IMG/VR virus record: IMGVR_UViG_3300035684_000077
Location: 1-41,261 of that record
From: a virus
Strand: one strand, 5' to 3'
Length of the DNA: 41,261 nucleotides
The notes under the pieces were generated by a model, which was given only the letters and a program-made list of their open reading frames with translations, was not told the origin of the DNA and ran no database searches. How positions within the stretch are numbered: the first letter of the stretch is position 1; each line of letters starts with the position of its first letter. Made by a program: the position numbers and the translations under genes. Below are positions 13,739-22,556 of this stretch, piece by piece.

Positions 13739-14622
13739 GTCCGCAGCCGGGTGGCCAGCTCGTCGGCGACGCGCTGGGCCAGGTTCGCCGGGATCGCTGC
13801 GGCGATCGCCGAGGCGACCGTGGCCGGGTCGGTGCCGACCTGCGGGCGGCCCAGCAGCTGCGCGACCCCGGCCGCGGCCGCGGCCGCGGCGGCGTAGGTG
13901 TCGCCGTGGTGCTTCACGCCCTCGACGCCGGGGGTGACCGCGTCGGCGGCCCGCAGCGCGTCCGCCGCGGCGGAGCGGGTCGCAGCGAACACCGGCCCGT
14001 CGTGCTTCACGCCGGCCTGCCCGGGGGTCAAGGTGTGGTAGACGGCGCGCAGCATCTGGTCCTGCTCGGGGGTCATGTCGAGGTCCTCCGTCGGGGGCGG
14101 GGTCGGGGTGGGGGCGGCGGGCGTGCCGCCGGCGATCTGCCGGGCCCGGGCGAGGACGACGTCCCAGGGGAAGCCGGGGCCGGGGTCCCAGTGGGTGCCG
14201 TCGGAGTAGCCGACGGTGTGGTCGTGGTGGCCGATGACGCCGGACGCGCCGGCCCGGTACTGCGCCGGGGTGATCTTCACCAGCGGGATGCCGCGGGCGG
14301 CCGACCGTCGGGCCAGCCACACAGCGCACAGCTCGAGCAGCGTGGGCCGGGCCAGCCACTGCGCGCGGGTCCACTTCGCGTGGGCGCAGAGCTCGATGTT
14401 CTCCGACCACGGGTTGCCCGAACGCAGCGTCCAGGCGGCCCGGGCGTGGTCGACGAAGCCGTCGCGGGCGCCGTCGAGCAGGACGCCGGTGTCGTCGGCG
14501 GCGGCGTGGGACGAGCCGGGCCAGGCGGTCCAGGCGCGCAGGTCGACGGCGCGCATGATGCCTTCGGTGGTGTGCACGGCGAGCACCCGGACGCGGGCGC
14601 CGTTGCGGCTGGACGACTTCAT
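13735..14622 (-). CDS. Endolysin: N-acetylmuramoyl-L-alanine amidase
   Basis: 295 residues from ATG 14622, with GGAGGGG upstream. Amidase_2 domain at residues about 8-165. Zinc ligands are H17 (AVHTTEG), H132 or H133 (IGHHDHTVG) and D146 (THWDPGPGFPWD), the last being the hallmark H-x-D-PG pattern. The C-terminal part (about 185-295) carries two related segments, TPGQAGVKHDGPVFAAT and TPGVEGVKHHGDTYAAA, possibly a wall-binding or oligomerising region. It would cut the bond between muramic acid and the stem peptide. First gene of the lysis cassette after the tail genes. Confidence 0.92.
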   Translation of the reverse strand: MKSSSRNGARVRVLAVHTTEGIMRAVDLRAWTAWPGSSHAAADDTGVLLDGARDGFVDHARAAWTLRSGNPWSENIELCAHAKWTRAQWLARPTLLELCAVWLARRSAARGIPLVKITPAQYRAGASGVIGHHDHTVGYSDGTHWDPGPGFPWDVVLARARQIAGGTPAAPTPTPPPTEDLDMTPEQDQMLRAVYHTLTPGQAGVKHDGPVFAATRSAAADALRAADAVTPGVEGVKHHGDTYAAAAAAAAGVAQLLGRPQVGTDPATVASAIAAAIPANLAQRVADELATRLRT

Positions 14623-14637
14623 CGTGTCCCCTCCTGC

Positions 14638-15405
14638 TCAGTACCGGGTGGGGGCGAGGTCGTAGGCGCCGATGTCCTCGACGACGAGCTGCATCGGCCC
14701 GTCGGTGGAGGACTTGCCGATCATCGACACGTCCCCGGTGCCGTAGATCCGCCCGCCGGCCAGCTCGAACACCAGCTGGGTGCGGGGCTCGAGGAACTCG
14801 AGGTGGAACTCGCAGTGCACCGGCACCGGCCAGGTCGCCACGGGCATGTGCACGATGGCGCGGCGCTCCTGCCCGGCGAACTCCAGCAGCAGCCCGTATC
14901 CGGTGCCGGCGGCGGTGGAGGCCAGCGCGCCGTCGAGGGTGACCCGCAGGTGCCGGCCGGCGGGGATGGCCACCGCCGGGGTGGCCAGCGCGCTCATCAG
15001 GTGCACCGCGTTGTTGAGCACGACGTTCGCCGTGGGGGCGAACGTCTGCCTCGACAGGACGCCCTGGGGCTCGCGCGGCCAGGTCCACTGCCCCTTGCCC
15101 TGCACGACGCGCCACTCCCAGCGCTGCCCGGAGGGCTCGATGGCCTCCATGCCCAGTGACCCGACCGCGGGCAGGTTCGCCGGGGAGTCCACGCGCAGCG
15201 CGCCGAGGGGCTCCCACTGGCGGCGGGCGGTGAAGTACTCGAACACGCCGGGCACGTCGAGCCAGGACAGCATCCCGACCTTCGGCTCGGGCACCGCGGT
15301 GCGCCGGGCGCTGGCGGTGGGGAACTGCAGCACGACCTGGTCCTGCAGGTAGTCCTGCAGCTCCGAGGACAGCAGCCGCTCCCGGCCCCACTCCTTGTAC
15401 GGCAT
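14638..15405 (-). CDS. Minor tail protein
   Basis: 255 residues from ATG 15405, with GAGAGGACG upstream. The N-terminus (MPYKEWGRERLLSSELQDYLQ, then DQVVLQFPTASARRTAVPEP) is typical of actinophage minor tail proteins that begin with a conserved attachment segment ending near GMLSWLDVPGVFEYFTA. The rest is beta-rich, fitting a receptor-facing sandwich. It lies between the SGNH tail protein and the endolysin and is probably part of the distal tail. Confidence 0.8.
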   Translation of the reverse strand: MPYKEWGRERLLSSELQDYLQDQVVLQFPTASARRTAVPEPKVGMLSWLDVPGVFEYFTARRQWEPLGALRVDSPANLPAVGSLGMEAIEPSGQRWEWRVVQGKGQWTWPREPQGVLSRQTFAPTANVVLNNAVHLMSALATPAVAIPAGRHLRVTLDGALASTAAGTGYGLLLEFAGQERRAIVHMPVATWPVPVHCEFHLEFLEPRTQLVFELAGGRIYGTGDVSMIGKSSTDGPMQLVVEDIGAYDLAPTRY

Positions 15406-15414
15406 GACGTCCTC

Positions 15415-16950
15415 TCAGCTGGGGTTGCCCGACAGCAGCCGGACGGTGTCGGTGAGCACGCGGCGGGCGAACCAGAGGTGGCCCCAGGCGGTCAGGTGGG
15501 CTGCGTCGTTGTGCAGGACCAGGTCGGCGGTGCCGCCGTCGTTGGCCAGGGCCTGGAAGCGGCCGGTGCCGGTGATCCAGGTCAGCGGGGTGAACCCGGC
15601 GCGCAGCAGCTGGTAGTCGGTGGCGGCGCCGGTGGTGTGCGCGGCCGCGGCCCGGTAGAACGACCCCGACGCGTCGCGGGCGATCTCGCCGGCGGCGTAG
15701 GACGTGGACGGGGCGATCAGCCGCGCGGCGGCGGCCTGGGCGGCGGTGACCCCGATTTGGTCGATGTAGCCGGTCACGTTGGGCGCGGCGGCTGCGGCGG
15801 CGCGCACCGCGTCGTTGTTGGCCAGTCGGGACGGCGAGGGGGCGGCGTTGAGCCGCGGTGGGCCGACGACGACGACGGCCGCGTCGGGGCAGGTGCGGGC
15901 CAGGTGGGCGTACACCGCGGCGGCGCCGTCGCCGATCTCGGCGGCGGTCTTGCCGGCGAGGTCGTCGTTCTGGGAGCCCTGCACGATGACCAGCTGCGGG
16001 GCGAACTCCGCCAGCCGCGCCAGCCGGGTCGGGTGGGTGTAGCGGACGACGCCGGCGCCGGGGTTGTCGGTGGCGTAGCCGGTGCCGCCCTGCCCCATCC
16101 GGCCGAGGTCGGCGCCGAGCATCTGCGCGAGCACGTGCGGCCACAGGTCGAGCTCCTCGATGCCCAGTGCGCCGCCGGTCCAGGAGTCCCCGAGCACCGC
16201 CAGCCGCAGCCGGCGGTCGTTGACCGGGCCGATCGCGGTGGTCGCCGGCGGGTAGGACAGGCCGGCGAACTGGCAGTTCTGCAGCCGGATCCGGACACGC
16301 ACGGGCAGCGCCGCGGACAGGGTCAGCGGCAGCACCTGGAAGGTGCCGGCGGCCAGGCTGGCGCTGGCGACGTCGCCGCGCTGCTGCCCGTTGGCCCACA
16401 CCTGGGCGCGCACCGGGCCGCCGTCCTTGGCCCACACGACCAGGTGCAGCGTGTTGGTGGCCGAGGTGGACCAGTCGAACTCGACGACGACGCCGCCGGC
16501 GTTGGCGTCGGGGTCGTTGACGGTGTTCAGCGCGACCTGCAGGCCCGGCGCCGACGTCCCGGCCAGGGCGGTGCCGGCCGGGGCGGTGCCCGAGTGCGGG
16601 CGGACCAGCCCGCCGCGGACGATCCCGGTGGGCAGCGCGAACGGGGAGAACAGCGTCCCGGCTCGGGTGCTGCTGGCGGCCCAGGAGCCGACGGTGACTG
16701 GCGGGGTCGCCGTGCCCAGGGCGGTGAGGACGTCGGGCACCAGGGCCAGCAGACCCTCGGCGGACTGGCCGCCGGCGGGCGGCGGCCAGTAGGGCAGGTC
16801 GGCCCACGGCAGCTGCCCGTCGCCGACCTTGCGCCGGCCGGTGCCGAGTTCGTGGCCTTCCTCGCCTTCGGCGAGGACGGGATTGGCGCCCGCCCACTCG
16901 GCCTCGGTGGCCCGGCGCAGCTGCACCAAGTTGGTCACGGGGTTGGTCAC
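15415..16950 (-). CDS. Tail protein with SGNH/GDSL hydrolase domain
   Basis: 511 residues from ATG 16950. The N-terminal about 50 residues (LVQLRRATEAEWAGANPVLAEGE...KVGDG) match the head motif of many tail fibres, which trimerises and docks to the tail. A beta-rich region follows (90-245). Residues 248-505 form an SGNH hydrolase: block I LAVLGDS256WTGG, G in GQGGTGY (about 288), N328 in QGSQND, and D482-AA-H485 in the last block. All catalytic positions are present. Such enzymes remove acetyl groups or split esters on surface sugars, so the tail can probably modify a host glycan during adsorption. Confidence 0.88.
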   Translation of the reverse strand: MTNPVTNLVQLRRATEAEWAGANPVLAEGEEGHELGTGRRKVGDGQLPWADLPYWPPPAGGQSAEGLLALVPDVLTALGTATPPVTVGSWAASSTRAGTLFSPFALPTGIVRGGLVRPHSGTAPAGTALAGTSAPGLQVALNTVNDPDANAGGVVVEFDWSTSATNTLHLVVWAKDGGPVRAQVWANGQQRGDVASASLAAGTFQVLPLTLSAALPVRVRIRLQNCQFAGLSYPPATTAIGPVNDRRLRLAVLGDSWTGGALGIEELDLWPHVLAQMLGADLGRMGQGGTGYATDNPGAGVVRYTHPTRLARLAEFAPQLVIVQGSQNDDLAGKTAAEIGDGAAAVYAHLARTCPDAAVVVVGPPRLNAAPSPSRLANNDAVRAAAAAAPNVTGYIDQIGVTAAQAAAARLIAPSTSYAAGEIARDASGSFYRAAAAHTTGAATDYQLLRAGFTPLTWITGTGRFQALANDGGTADLVLHNDAAHLTAWGHLWFARRVLTDTVRLLSGNPS

Positions 16951-17006
16951 GGGACGCTCCTCACGGTCGCAGGGGGCCGCCGCGCTCGGAGCCGGTCAGC
17001 GGGTGA

Positions 17007-19268
17007 TCAGGCGCCGCCGCCGTCGACGGGCGGGCCGGTGAGGGTGCGGCGGGCCGCGCCGCCGTCGACCGGCGGTCCGGTGTGCGCGGCGACCGCCCGG
17101 CCGCCGTCGATGTCGCCGAGCACCCACGTGGCGGGGTCGCCGTCGTAGGGGGCCAGCAGGTCGGGCCCGTCGAGGTCGCTGTCGTCGACCCGCCACCAGC
17201 CGTCCGGGGCGAACGGGTCGACCTCGGGCGCCTCGGCGGTGGCGAAGGTGACGTCCCAGCCCTCGGGGGTGATGCGGTGCTCGATGCCGAGCACGCCGAG
17301 GGTGCGCACCAGCGGCGGGCCGGTGGTCGGGCGCAGCAGGAACGCCCACCGGTCGCCGAGGTCGGTGGCGGCCACGTGCGGCCACGCCGCCATGTGCCCA
17401 TCGGGGCGCGGGGTGACGGTGTCCACCCGCAGCTCGGGGACGCTGTCGGCGGCGATCACGTCGCGCACCCAGCGGGCGGCCTGCCGGTCGGTGGCCACCT
17501 CGAGGGTGGAGTCGATGGCGTGCACGCCGTGCCGGTGCCGGGACCGCCCGTCCTCGGCGGAGGCCTCCACCGCCTCCACCGGGCGCCCGCCGTCGGCGGT
17601 GGGTTCCCACACCCGCCGGCGAGCCTTGGCCCGGTTGATCAGCAGCGTGGTGTCCGCCACCGCCAGGGCGTCGTCGTAGCAGCAGTGCTCGGCGCCGCCC
17701 ACCAGCTCCCCGTGGACGTCGGACAGGGTGCCGCGCAGCGGCCCGGTCAGCGGCGTCTGGCGGCCGAAGACGGCCAGGCGGTTGTGCCGGTCGGCCCACA
17801 CCCGACCCAGCTCGGCGTCGGCGGCCGCGGTCAGCTCCGCCCACGCGCTGCCGCCCAGCGTGGTCGGGGCCAGCGTGGTGGCGTAGCCGTAGTCCGACAC
17901 CGGCGACAGCCGCCCGGCGTGCCCGGCCTGGGCCAGCACCCGCTCGGCGCGCTGCCGCAGCGTCTCCCGCGCGCCCACCCCGGGGGCGGGCTCGGGATCC
18001 TGCTCGTAGCGGACCAGCTGCCCGATCAGGTCGGGCGCCGACAGCGTGACCAGCGGCGCGCCGTCCTTGACGTAGGACACGGCCACGGTGTCCACGACGC
18101 CGGTGAACAGCACCTGCGACCAGCGCGTACGCACCGGCTGCAGCTCGCCGGCGGCGTCGAGCTGCCAGTCCTCGGTGAACCCCCAGGCGCGCAGCCGGAT
18201 CGCGGTGCCCGGGTAGACGTCGCCGGCGGCGTAGGGGTCGAAGCGGCGGCCGGGGTCGGCCAGGACCAGGTCCAGCTGCCCGGCCTCGGCGCGGGTGAGC
18301 ACCCCCTGCGAGCGGGTCACGCCGCGGCGGACGGTCGCCGACCGCACGTCGCACACGACGTTGGACCAGCCGCGGTCGGCGTCGGGGCCCCAGCCGAGCA
18401 GTTGGTCGCTGTCGAGGGCGTCGTCGTCGAGCGTGAGCGTCTGCCCGCCGAGGTCGGCGTGGACTTCCACGGCGAGGTGCGGGGCCCGGTCGGGGCCGAG
18501 CGTGGTCACGTCCTGGGACTGCCACAGCTCCAGCCGCCCACCTCGGCCGCCCAGCTCGAGCTGCCCGCGGCCGGGCCCGGACCCGCGCAGCGCGAGCGTC
18601 CCGGCGCCGCCCAGGGCCAGCGTGCCGGCGCCGGGCGCGACGCCGTCGGTGACGGTCAGGTCGTCGAACCAGACCTGCTCCCCGCTGGTGCCCGGCCCCC
18701 TGCCGCAGAACCACAGCTTGCCGGTGGCGGTGGCGAGGGAACCAGGCGCCGGGTCGGTCCACTCCAGCTGCCAGGCGGTCGGCTCGGTGTCACTCGGCGC
18801 CCACGTCTTGACGCGCACGGTGGTGCCGATCACGGCGAACCGCACCCGCCGGGGAACGCGAGCCGTCCACGTGCCGACCCCGGGTAGCGCGGCATTGCCG
18901 CTGGTCACTACGTAGTTGCTGGCCCCGTCCGCGTTGCGGACCAGCCGCAGCCCGCCGTCGGAGTGCATCTGCAGTCGGTAGGCCGTGGTGGGTGTCGAGC
19001 TGGCGGCGGCATCGTTGGCACGCACAGCCAGAAACCACGTGAGGCTTAGCGCACTGACCTCGACATCGACCGTGACGTCCACGTCCCGGACGGCGGCCAT
19101 GCCGGACAGGTAGGCCTTGGCCGCGCTGCCGCTTGTGGCGAACGCCTGCAGCTTGCCCCGGCCGGCGTCCTGCGTGGCCGACCCGGAGTTGACGGCGGCG
19201 GTGGTCCACTGGGCCGGCCAGGCCGCACCGCTCGCGCCCGGCCAGGTCTCGGTGGCGAGGACGGCCAC
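17007..19268 (-). CDS. Large minor tail / baseplate protein
   Basis: 753 residues from ATG 19268. The first about 205 residues are a beta-sandwich (a carbohydrate-binding-like lectin fold is suggested by the ending VWFDDLTVTDG). Glycine-rich beta repeats follow (LALGGAGTLALRGSGPGRG). The middle part (about 260-540) resembles the tail-hub proteins that follow the tape measure in actinophages (ATVRRGVTRSQGVLTRAEAG...DPGRRFDPYAAGDVYPG). The C-terminus repeats TGPPVDGG twice. Position after the tape measure supports a hub or baseplate role. Confidence 0.82.
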   Translation of the reverse strand: MAVLATETWPGASGAAWPAQWTTAAVNSGSATQDAGRGKLQAFATSGSAAKAYLSGMAAVRDVDVTVDVEVSALSLTWFLAVRANDAAASSTPTTAYRLQMHSDGGLRLVRNADGASNYVVTSGNAALPGVGTWTARVPRRVRFAVIGTTVRVKTWAPSDTEPTAWQLEWTDPAPGSLATATGKLWFCGRGPGTSGEQVWFDDLTVTDGVAPGAGTLALGGAGTLALRGSGPGRGQLELGGRGGRLELWQSQDVTTLGPDRAPHLAVEVHADLGGQTLTLDDDALDSDQLLGWGPDADRGWSNVVCDVRSATVRRGVTRSQGVLTRAEAGQLDLVLADPGRRFDPYAAGDVYPGTAIRLRAWGFTEDWQLDAAGELQPVRTRWSQVLFTGVVDTVAVSYVKDGAPLVTLSAPDLIGQLVRYEQDPEPAPGVGARETLRQRAERVLAQAGHAGRLSPVSDYGYATTLAPTTLGGSAWAELTAAADAELGRVWADRHNRLAVFGRQTPLTGPLRGTLSDVHGELVGGAEHCCYDDALAVADTTLLINRAKARRRVWEPTADGGRPVEAVEASAEDGRSRHRHGVHAIDSTLEVATDRQAARWVRDVIAADSVPELRVDTVTPRPDGHMAAWPHVAATDLGDRWAFLLRPTTGPPLVRTLGVLGIEHRITPEGWDVTFATAEAPEVDPFAPDGWWRVDDSDLDGPDLLAPYDGDPATWVLGDIDGGRAVAAHTGPPVDGGAARRTLTGPPVDGGGA

Positions 19269-19271
19269 CGG

Positions 19272-19589
19272 CTAGCCCTGCGTGTAGCGCACGGCGAGGG
19301 TGTAGGTGCCCGGCCCGGTGTAGGGCTGCGGCAGCGGCCCGCCGTCCAGGAACCCGGTCCCGGTGGCGGCGTTCCACAGCCCGCCGTGGGTGATGGTCAC
19401 CCCGTCGGGCACGGTCAGGTCGACCACGCCGTCCACCACGCCGTCGGTCGCGCCCGGTGTCCAGGTCACTGCGCCGCGGACCAGCTCGGCGGCGCCGGTG
19501 CTCCCCGGGTCGGCGGTGTGCACCGAGGCGTGGGTGGCCGCGGCGGCGTAGGCGCGGGCCAGGTTCTCCCGCTGCAGGGCGGTGGGCAT
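19272..19589 (-). CDS. Small tail protein
   Basis: 105 residues from ATG 19589. A short helix with LARAYAAAATHASVHTADPGSTG is followed by a beta sandwich (WTPGATDGVVDGVVDLTVPDGVTITHGGLW). This pattern is seen in small actinophage tail proteins encoded near the tape measure. The stop lies 3 bases before the next start. Confidence 0.72.
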   Translation of the reverse strand: MPTALQRENLARAYAAAATHASVHTADPGSTGAAELVRGAVTWTPGATDGVVDGVVDLTVPDGVTITHGGLWNAATGTGFLDGGPLPQPYTGPGTYTLAVRYTQG

Positions 19590-19601
19590 CGGTGGGTCCT
19601 C

Positions 19602-22553
19602 TCAGCGGGATGGGCTGGTGCGCCAGCCCGGGCCGTTGCGGGACTCGTAGGCGCGGATGGCGGACACGTACTGCCGGCCGGCCTCGGCCGCGGACGCCGC
19701 GGTGAGCCGGCCACCGCCGTCGACCTGCGGCTGCACGATCAGCTGCCCGATCGACACCGACCCGTAGGCCGCGGCCGCGACCGTCCCGACGGCCGGGGCG
19801 CCGCGCAGCGCGGAGACGGCCGGCGCCGGGGCGCCGGTGCGTGCGACGTCGATGCGGGCGGTGCGCGAGCCGGCCAGACCGTCGAGGTAGGCCTTCACCG
19901 CGGGTCCGTTGCGGGACTCCACCCGGATGATGGCCAGCCGCTCCTGGTCGGCCAGGCCGTCGAGGTAGGTGTCCACGGCCGGCCCGTTGCGCGACTCGAC
20001 CCGGATCAGCGCGAGCCGGTCCCGGCCGACGGACAGCCCGTCGAGGTAGGTGTCCACGGCCGGGCCGTTGCGGGACTCCACCCGGATCAGGGCCAGCCGG
20101 GGGGCGTTGGCGATGCCGTCGAGGTAGGCGACGACGGCCGGCCCGTTGCGGGACTCGACCCGCACGGTGGTGTCCCGGTCCTCGGAGGCCTCGTCGATCT
20201 CGCTGGCGGTCTCCTGCGCGCCGGTGAGCCGCAGCACCGCCTCGATGTCGCCGTTGTCCTGCGCGATCACCAGCTGGTCGATCAGCGCCTGCATCTCGTC
20301 GCGGGCGCCCTGCGACAGGCCGGGGGTGTTCAGCCGGGCGCGGAGGTCGGCGATGACCTCGGCGGCGCGGATGTTGGCCCGGTCGACGTCGGTGAGCACC
20401 TGCCCGATGGCCTCGCGGGACTCGATGGCGGCGTCCGCCGTCGCGTCGGCCGCCGACAGCGCGGCCTCGAGCAGCTCCACTTGCGCCTGCCGCTGCTCGT
20501 TGACGCTGGTCGTTCCGTCGTCGGTGGCCACCTTCGCGGCGTCCAGGGCCTGCAGGAACCGGAAGTCGGCCGACTCGGCTGCGTAGACGGCGTCGATCCG
20601 CTCCCGGGTCGCGGCCACCGCGTCCCGGGTCACGGCGTTGTGCGCCTCGATCGCGGCCTTCGCCCGGTCGGTGGCCGCGGCCTCGGCGTCCTGCGCCGCG
20701 GCCGCCTCACCAGCGAGCCGGGACAGCTCGGCGGTGCCAGCGGTGCCGCCTTCCAGCGCTGCGGTGAGCGCGTCCATCGCGGCCTGGGCGAGCGCGGCCT
20801 TGTCGGTGGTCTGCTGCAGCTCGCCGGCGAGCGCGGCCTGCGACTCGGCGGTCGCCGCGTTCTGGCCAGCCAGCTGCTCGAGGACGCCGATCACCTCGTC
20901 GGCGGCCTCACCCTGGGCGTTGAGCTCGGTGAACCCGCGGTTGTTCTCCCGGGAGTTCTCGTCCCGGTAGCGGGTCAGCGCGGCGATCACCCGGTCGTAG
21001 GCCGCCTCGTTGCCCAGCAGCGCGTCGGTAACGTCGCCCTGGGCGACACCGGCCTTCTTCGCGACCTCGAGCAGCCCGGACTCCTGCGCGGACAGCGCCG
21101 CCTTCTTCCGCACGGTGTCGGTGATCACGCCACCGGACTCCTGCAGCGCCGAGGTCAGCGCCTCCTGCGCCTGCTTAGCGTCCTCGGAGTCGGCGGTGTT
21201 GTCCCCGAGCACGGCGTTGAGCAGCGTGTACCCGCCTGCGACGGCGAGCAGCGCGACCCCGAGCGGGCCGCCGAGCACGGCCGCGGCACCGCTGCTGGCG
21301 CGAGCGGCGACCGCCTTGGCCGCGGCCAGGCCGGTCGCTCCGGCCGCGGCCGAGCTCATCGCGCCGGTGGCGCGGGCCGCGGCGCCCTGCACGGCGGCCA
21401 GGGACGCGGCGAGCAGCCCGCCGGACTCGGCGGTGGCCCGGTTCGCGAAGCCGAGCAGGACCGCCGCGGCGGTCGCGACCGCCATGGGGCCGGGCACCGC
21501 GGACACGCCGTCGACGAGCAGCCCCACGCCCTGGGCGATGACGGTCAGGACCGGCACCAGCACCGACCCGAGCTCGCGGCCGGCGCCGCCGGCGGCCAGC
21601 GCCAGGCCGGCCATGGCCTCGTCGAAGCGGCGGGTCGTCTCCACGTCGTCCTCGTCGGGGCCGTTCATGGCCGCGAAGACCTCGTTGACCGACTTCCCCG
21701 ACAGGAGCAGCCGGGACATCTGCTTGTAGCCCTCTTCGCCGAAGACCTTGAAGCCGAGCGCGTTGCGCTGGGTCGCGTCGGGCACCTTCTGCAGCGCGGC
21801 CAGCGCGTTCTGCAGGGTCAACGCCCAGTTGGTGGTGCCGTCGGCGTTCTTCACCAGCTGCGCGCCGAAGGACCCCAGCAGGTCGGCGTCGGCCTGGACC
21901 TGCCCGGCGAACTCCGCCTGGATCTCCAGCAGGTCGTCCATCTCCAGGCCCAGGGAGGATGCGACGGCGAGGAACTTGCCGCCCTCGGCGACGGTCGCGT
22001 TCATCGACTGCGCCAGCGCCGAGGCGCCGCGGGCGCCGTCGAGGAACCCGCGGACGCTGTCGCTGACCCAGTCGGCCAGGGACACCCCGGCGACCAGGCC
22101 GACGACGGTGTCGCGCAGCCCGCCGACCTCGTCGCGGAACCGCTGCGTGCCGCGGCCGGCCTCTTCGCTGGCCGCGACGTTGTCCTCGGCGGCGTCGGTG
22201 GCCTGCCGCTGCGCGGCCTCCTGCTGCTCGAGCGCGTTGCGGGTGTTCGCCGACGCGGCCTGCATCTGGCGGGACGCCGACGCCACGCGCTCCTGCGCGG
22301 CGACCAGCTGGGAGGAGCCTTCGCCGTAGCGGGCGCGGACCTCCTCGAGCTTGGCCTCGGCGACGGTGAGCCGGCCGGCGGCGTCGGCCTCCTTAAGGCG
22401 GGCCTGGGCGACGGCGTCGGCGGCCGCCGCGACGGAGGCGGCGGCGGTGTCGGAGGAGCGTGCGGTGTCCCGGGCGGCGCCGGTGAGCCGGGCGAAGGAG
22501 GCCTCGGCGGTGCCGGTCGTCGCGTCGACGATCAAGCGCAGGCGCTCGTCCAC
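19602..22553 (-). CDS. Tape measure protein
   Basis: 983 residues from GTG 22553, 4 bases after the gpGT stop, the expected place. Long, alanine-rich and helical, with hydrophobic segments in the middle (GPMAVATAAAVLLGFANRA; GGPLGVALLAVAGGYTLL) typical of tape measures. By the usual scaling of length to tail it would give a tail of roughly 140-150 nm. Residues about 795-895 hold four copies of a repeat with RVESRNGPAV and YLDGLA. The last residues repeat the motif as AYESRNGPGW. Confidence 0.92.
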   Translation of the reverse strand: MDERLRLIVDATTGTAEASFARLTGAARDTARSSDTAAASVAAAADAVAQARLKEADAAGRLTVAEAKLEEVRARYGEGSSQLVAAQERVASASRQMQAASANTRNALEQQEAAQRQATDAAEDNVAASEEAGRGTQRFRDEVGGLRDTVVGLVAGVSLADWVSDSVRGFLDGARGASALAQSMNATVAEGGKFLAVASSLGLEMDDLLEIQAEFAGQVQADADLLGSFGAQLVKNADGTTNWALTLQNALAALQKVPDATQRNALGFKVFGEEGYKQMSRLLLSGKSVNEVFAAMNGPDEDDVETTRRFDEAMAGLALAAGGAGRELGSVLVPVLTVIAQGVGLLVDGVSAVPGPMAVATAAAVLLGFANRATAESGGLLAASLAAVQGAAARATGAMSSAAAGATGLAAAKAVAARASSGAAAVLGGPLGVALLAVAGGYTLLNAVLGDNTADSEDAKQAQEALTSALQESGGVITDTVRKKAALSAQESGLLEVAKKAGVAQGDVTDALLGNEAAYDRVIAALTRYRDENSRENNRGFTELNAQGEAADEVIGVLEQLAGQNAATAESQAALAGELQQTTDKAALAQAAMDALTAALEGGTAGTAELSRLAGEAAAAQDAEAAATDRAKAAIEAHNAVTRDAVAATRERIDAVYAAESADFRFLQALDAAKVATDDGTTSVNEQRQAQVELLEAALSAADATADAAIESREAIGQVLTDVDRANIRAAEVIADLRARLNTPGLSQGARDEMQALIDQLVIAQDNGDIEAVLRLTGAQETASEIDEASEDRDTTVRVESRNGPAVVAYLDGIANAPRLALIRVESRNGPAVDTYLDGLSVGRDRLALIRVESRNGPAVDTYLDGLADQERLAIIRVESRNGPAVKAYLDGLAGSRTARIDVARTGAPAPAVSALRGAPAVGTVAAAAYGSVSIGQLIVQPQVDGGGRLTAASAAEAGRQYVSAIRAYESRNGPGWRTSPSR
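19630..20170 (-). repeat. ESRNGP coding repeats in the tape measure gene
   Basis: Four tandem units of about 72-78 bases encode [IV]RVESRNGPAV-x2-YLDG. A fifth, separate copy near 19630-19645 encodes AYESRNGP at the C-terminus. Copies differ at silent positions, so the repeat is kept at protein level. Confidence 0.75.
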
Positions 22554-22556
22554 GGC

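Noticed and set aside
13007-16897. A single 1296-codon minus-strand frame
   Set aside because: Only its last 243 codons encode the papain-type peptidase. The rest is opposite-phase readthrough of the amidase and tail genes, arginine/proline-rich and without start signals.
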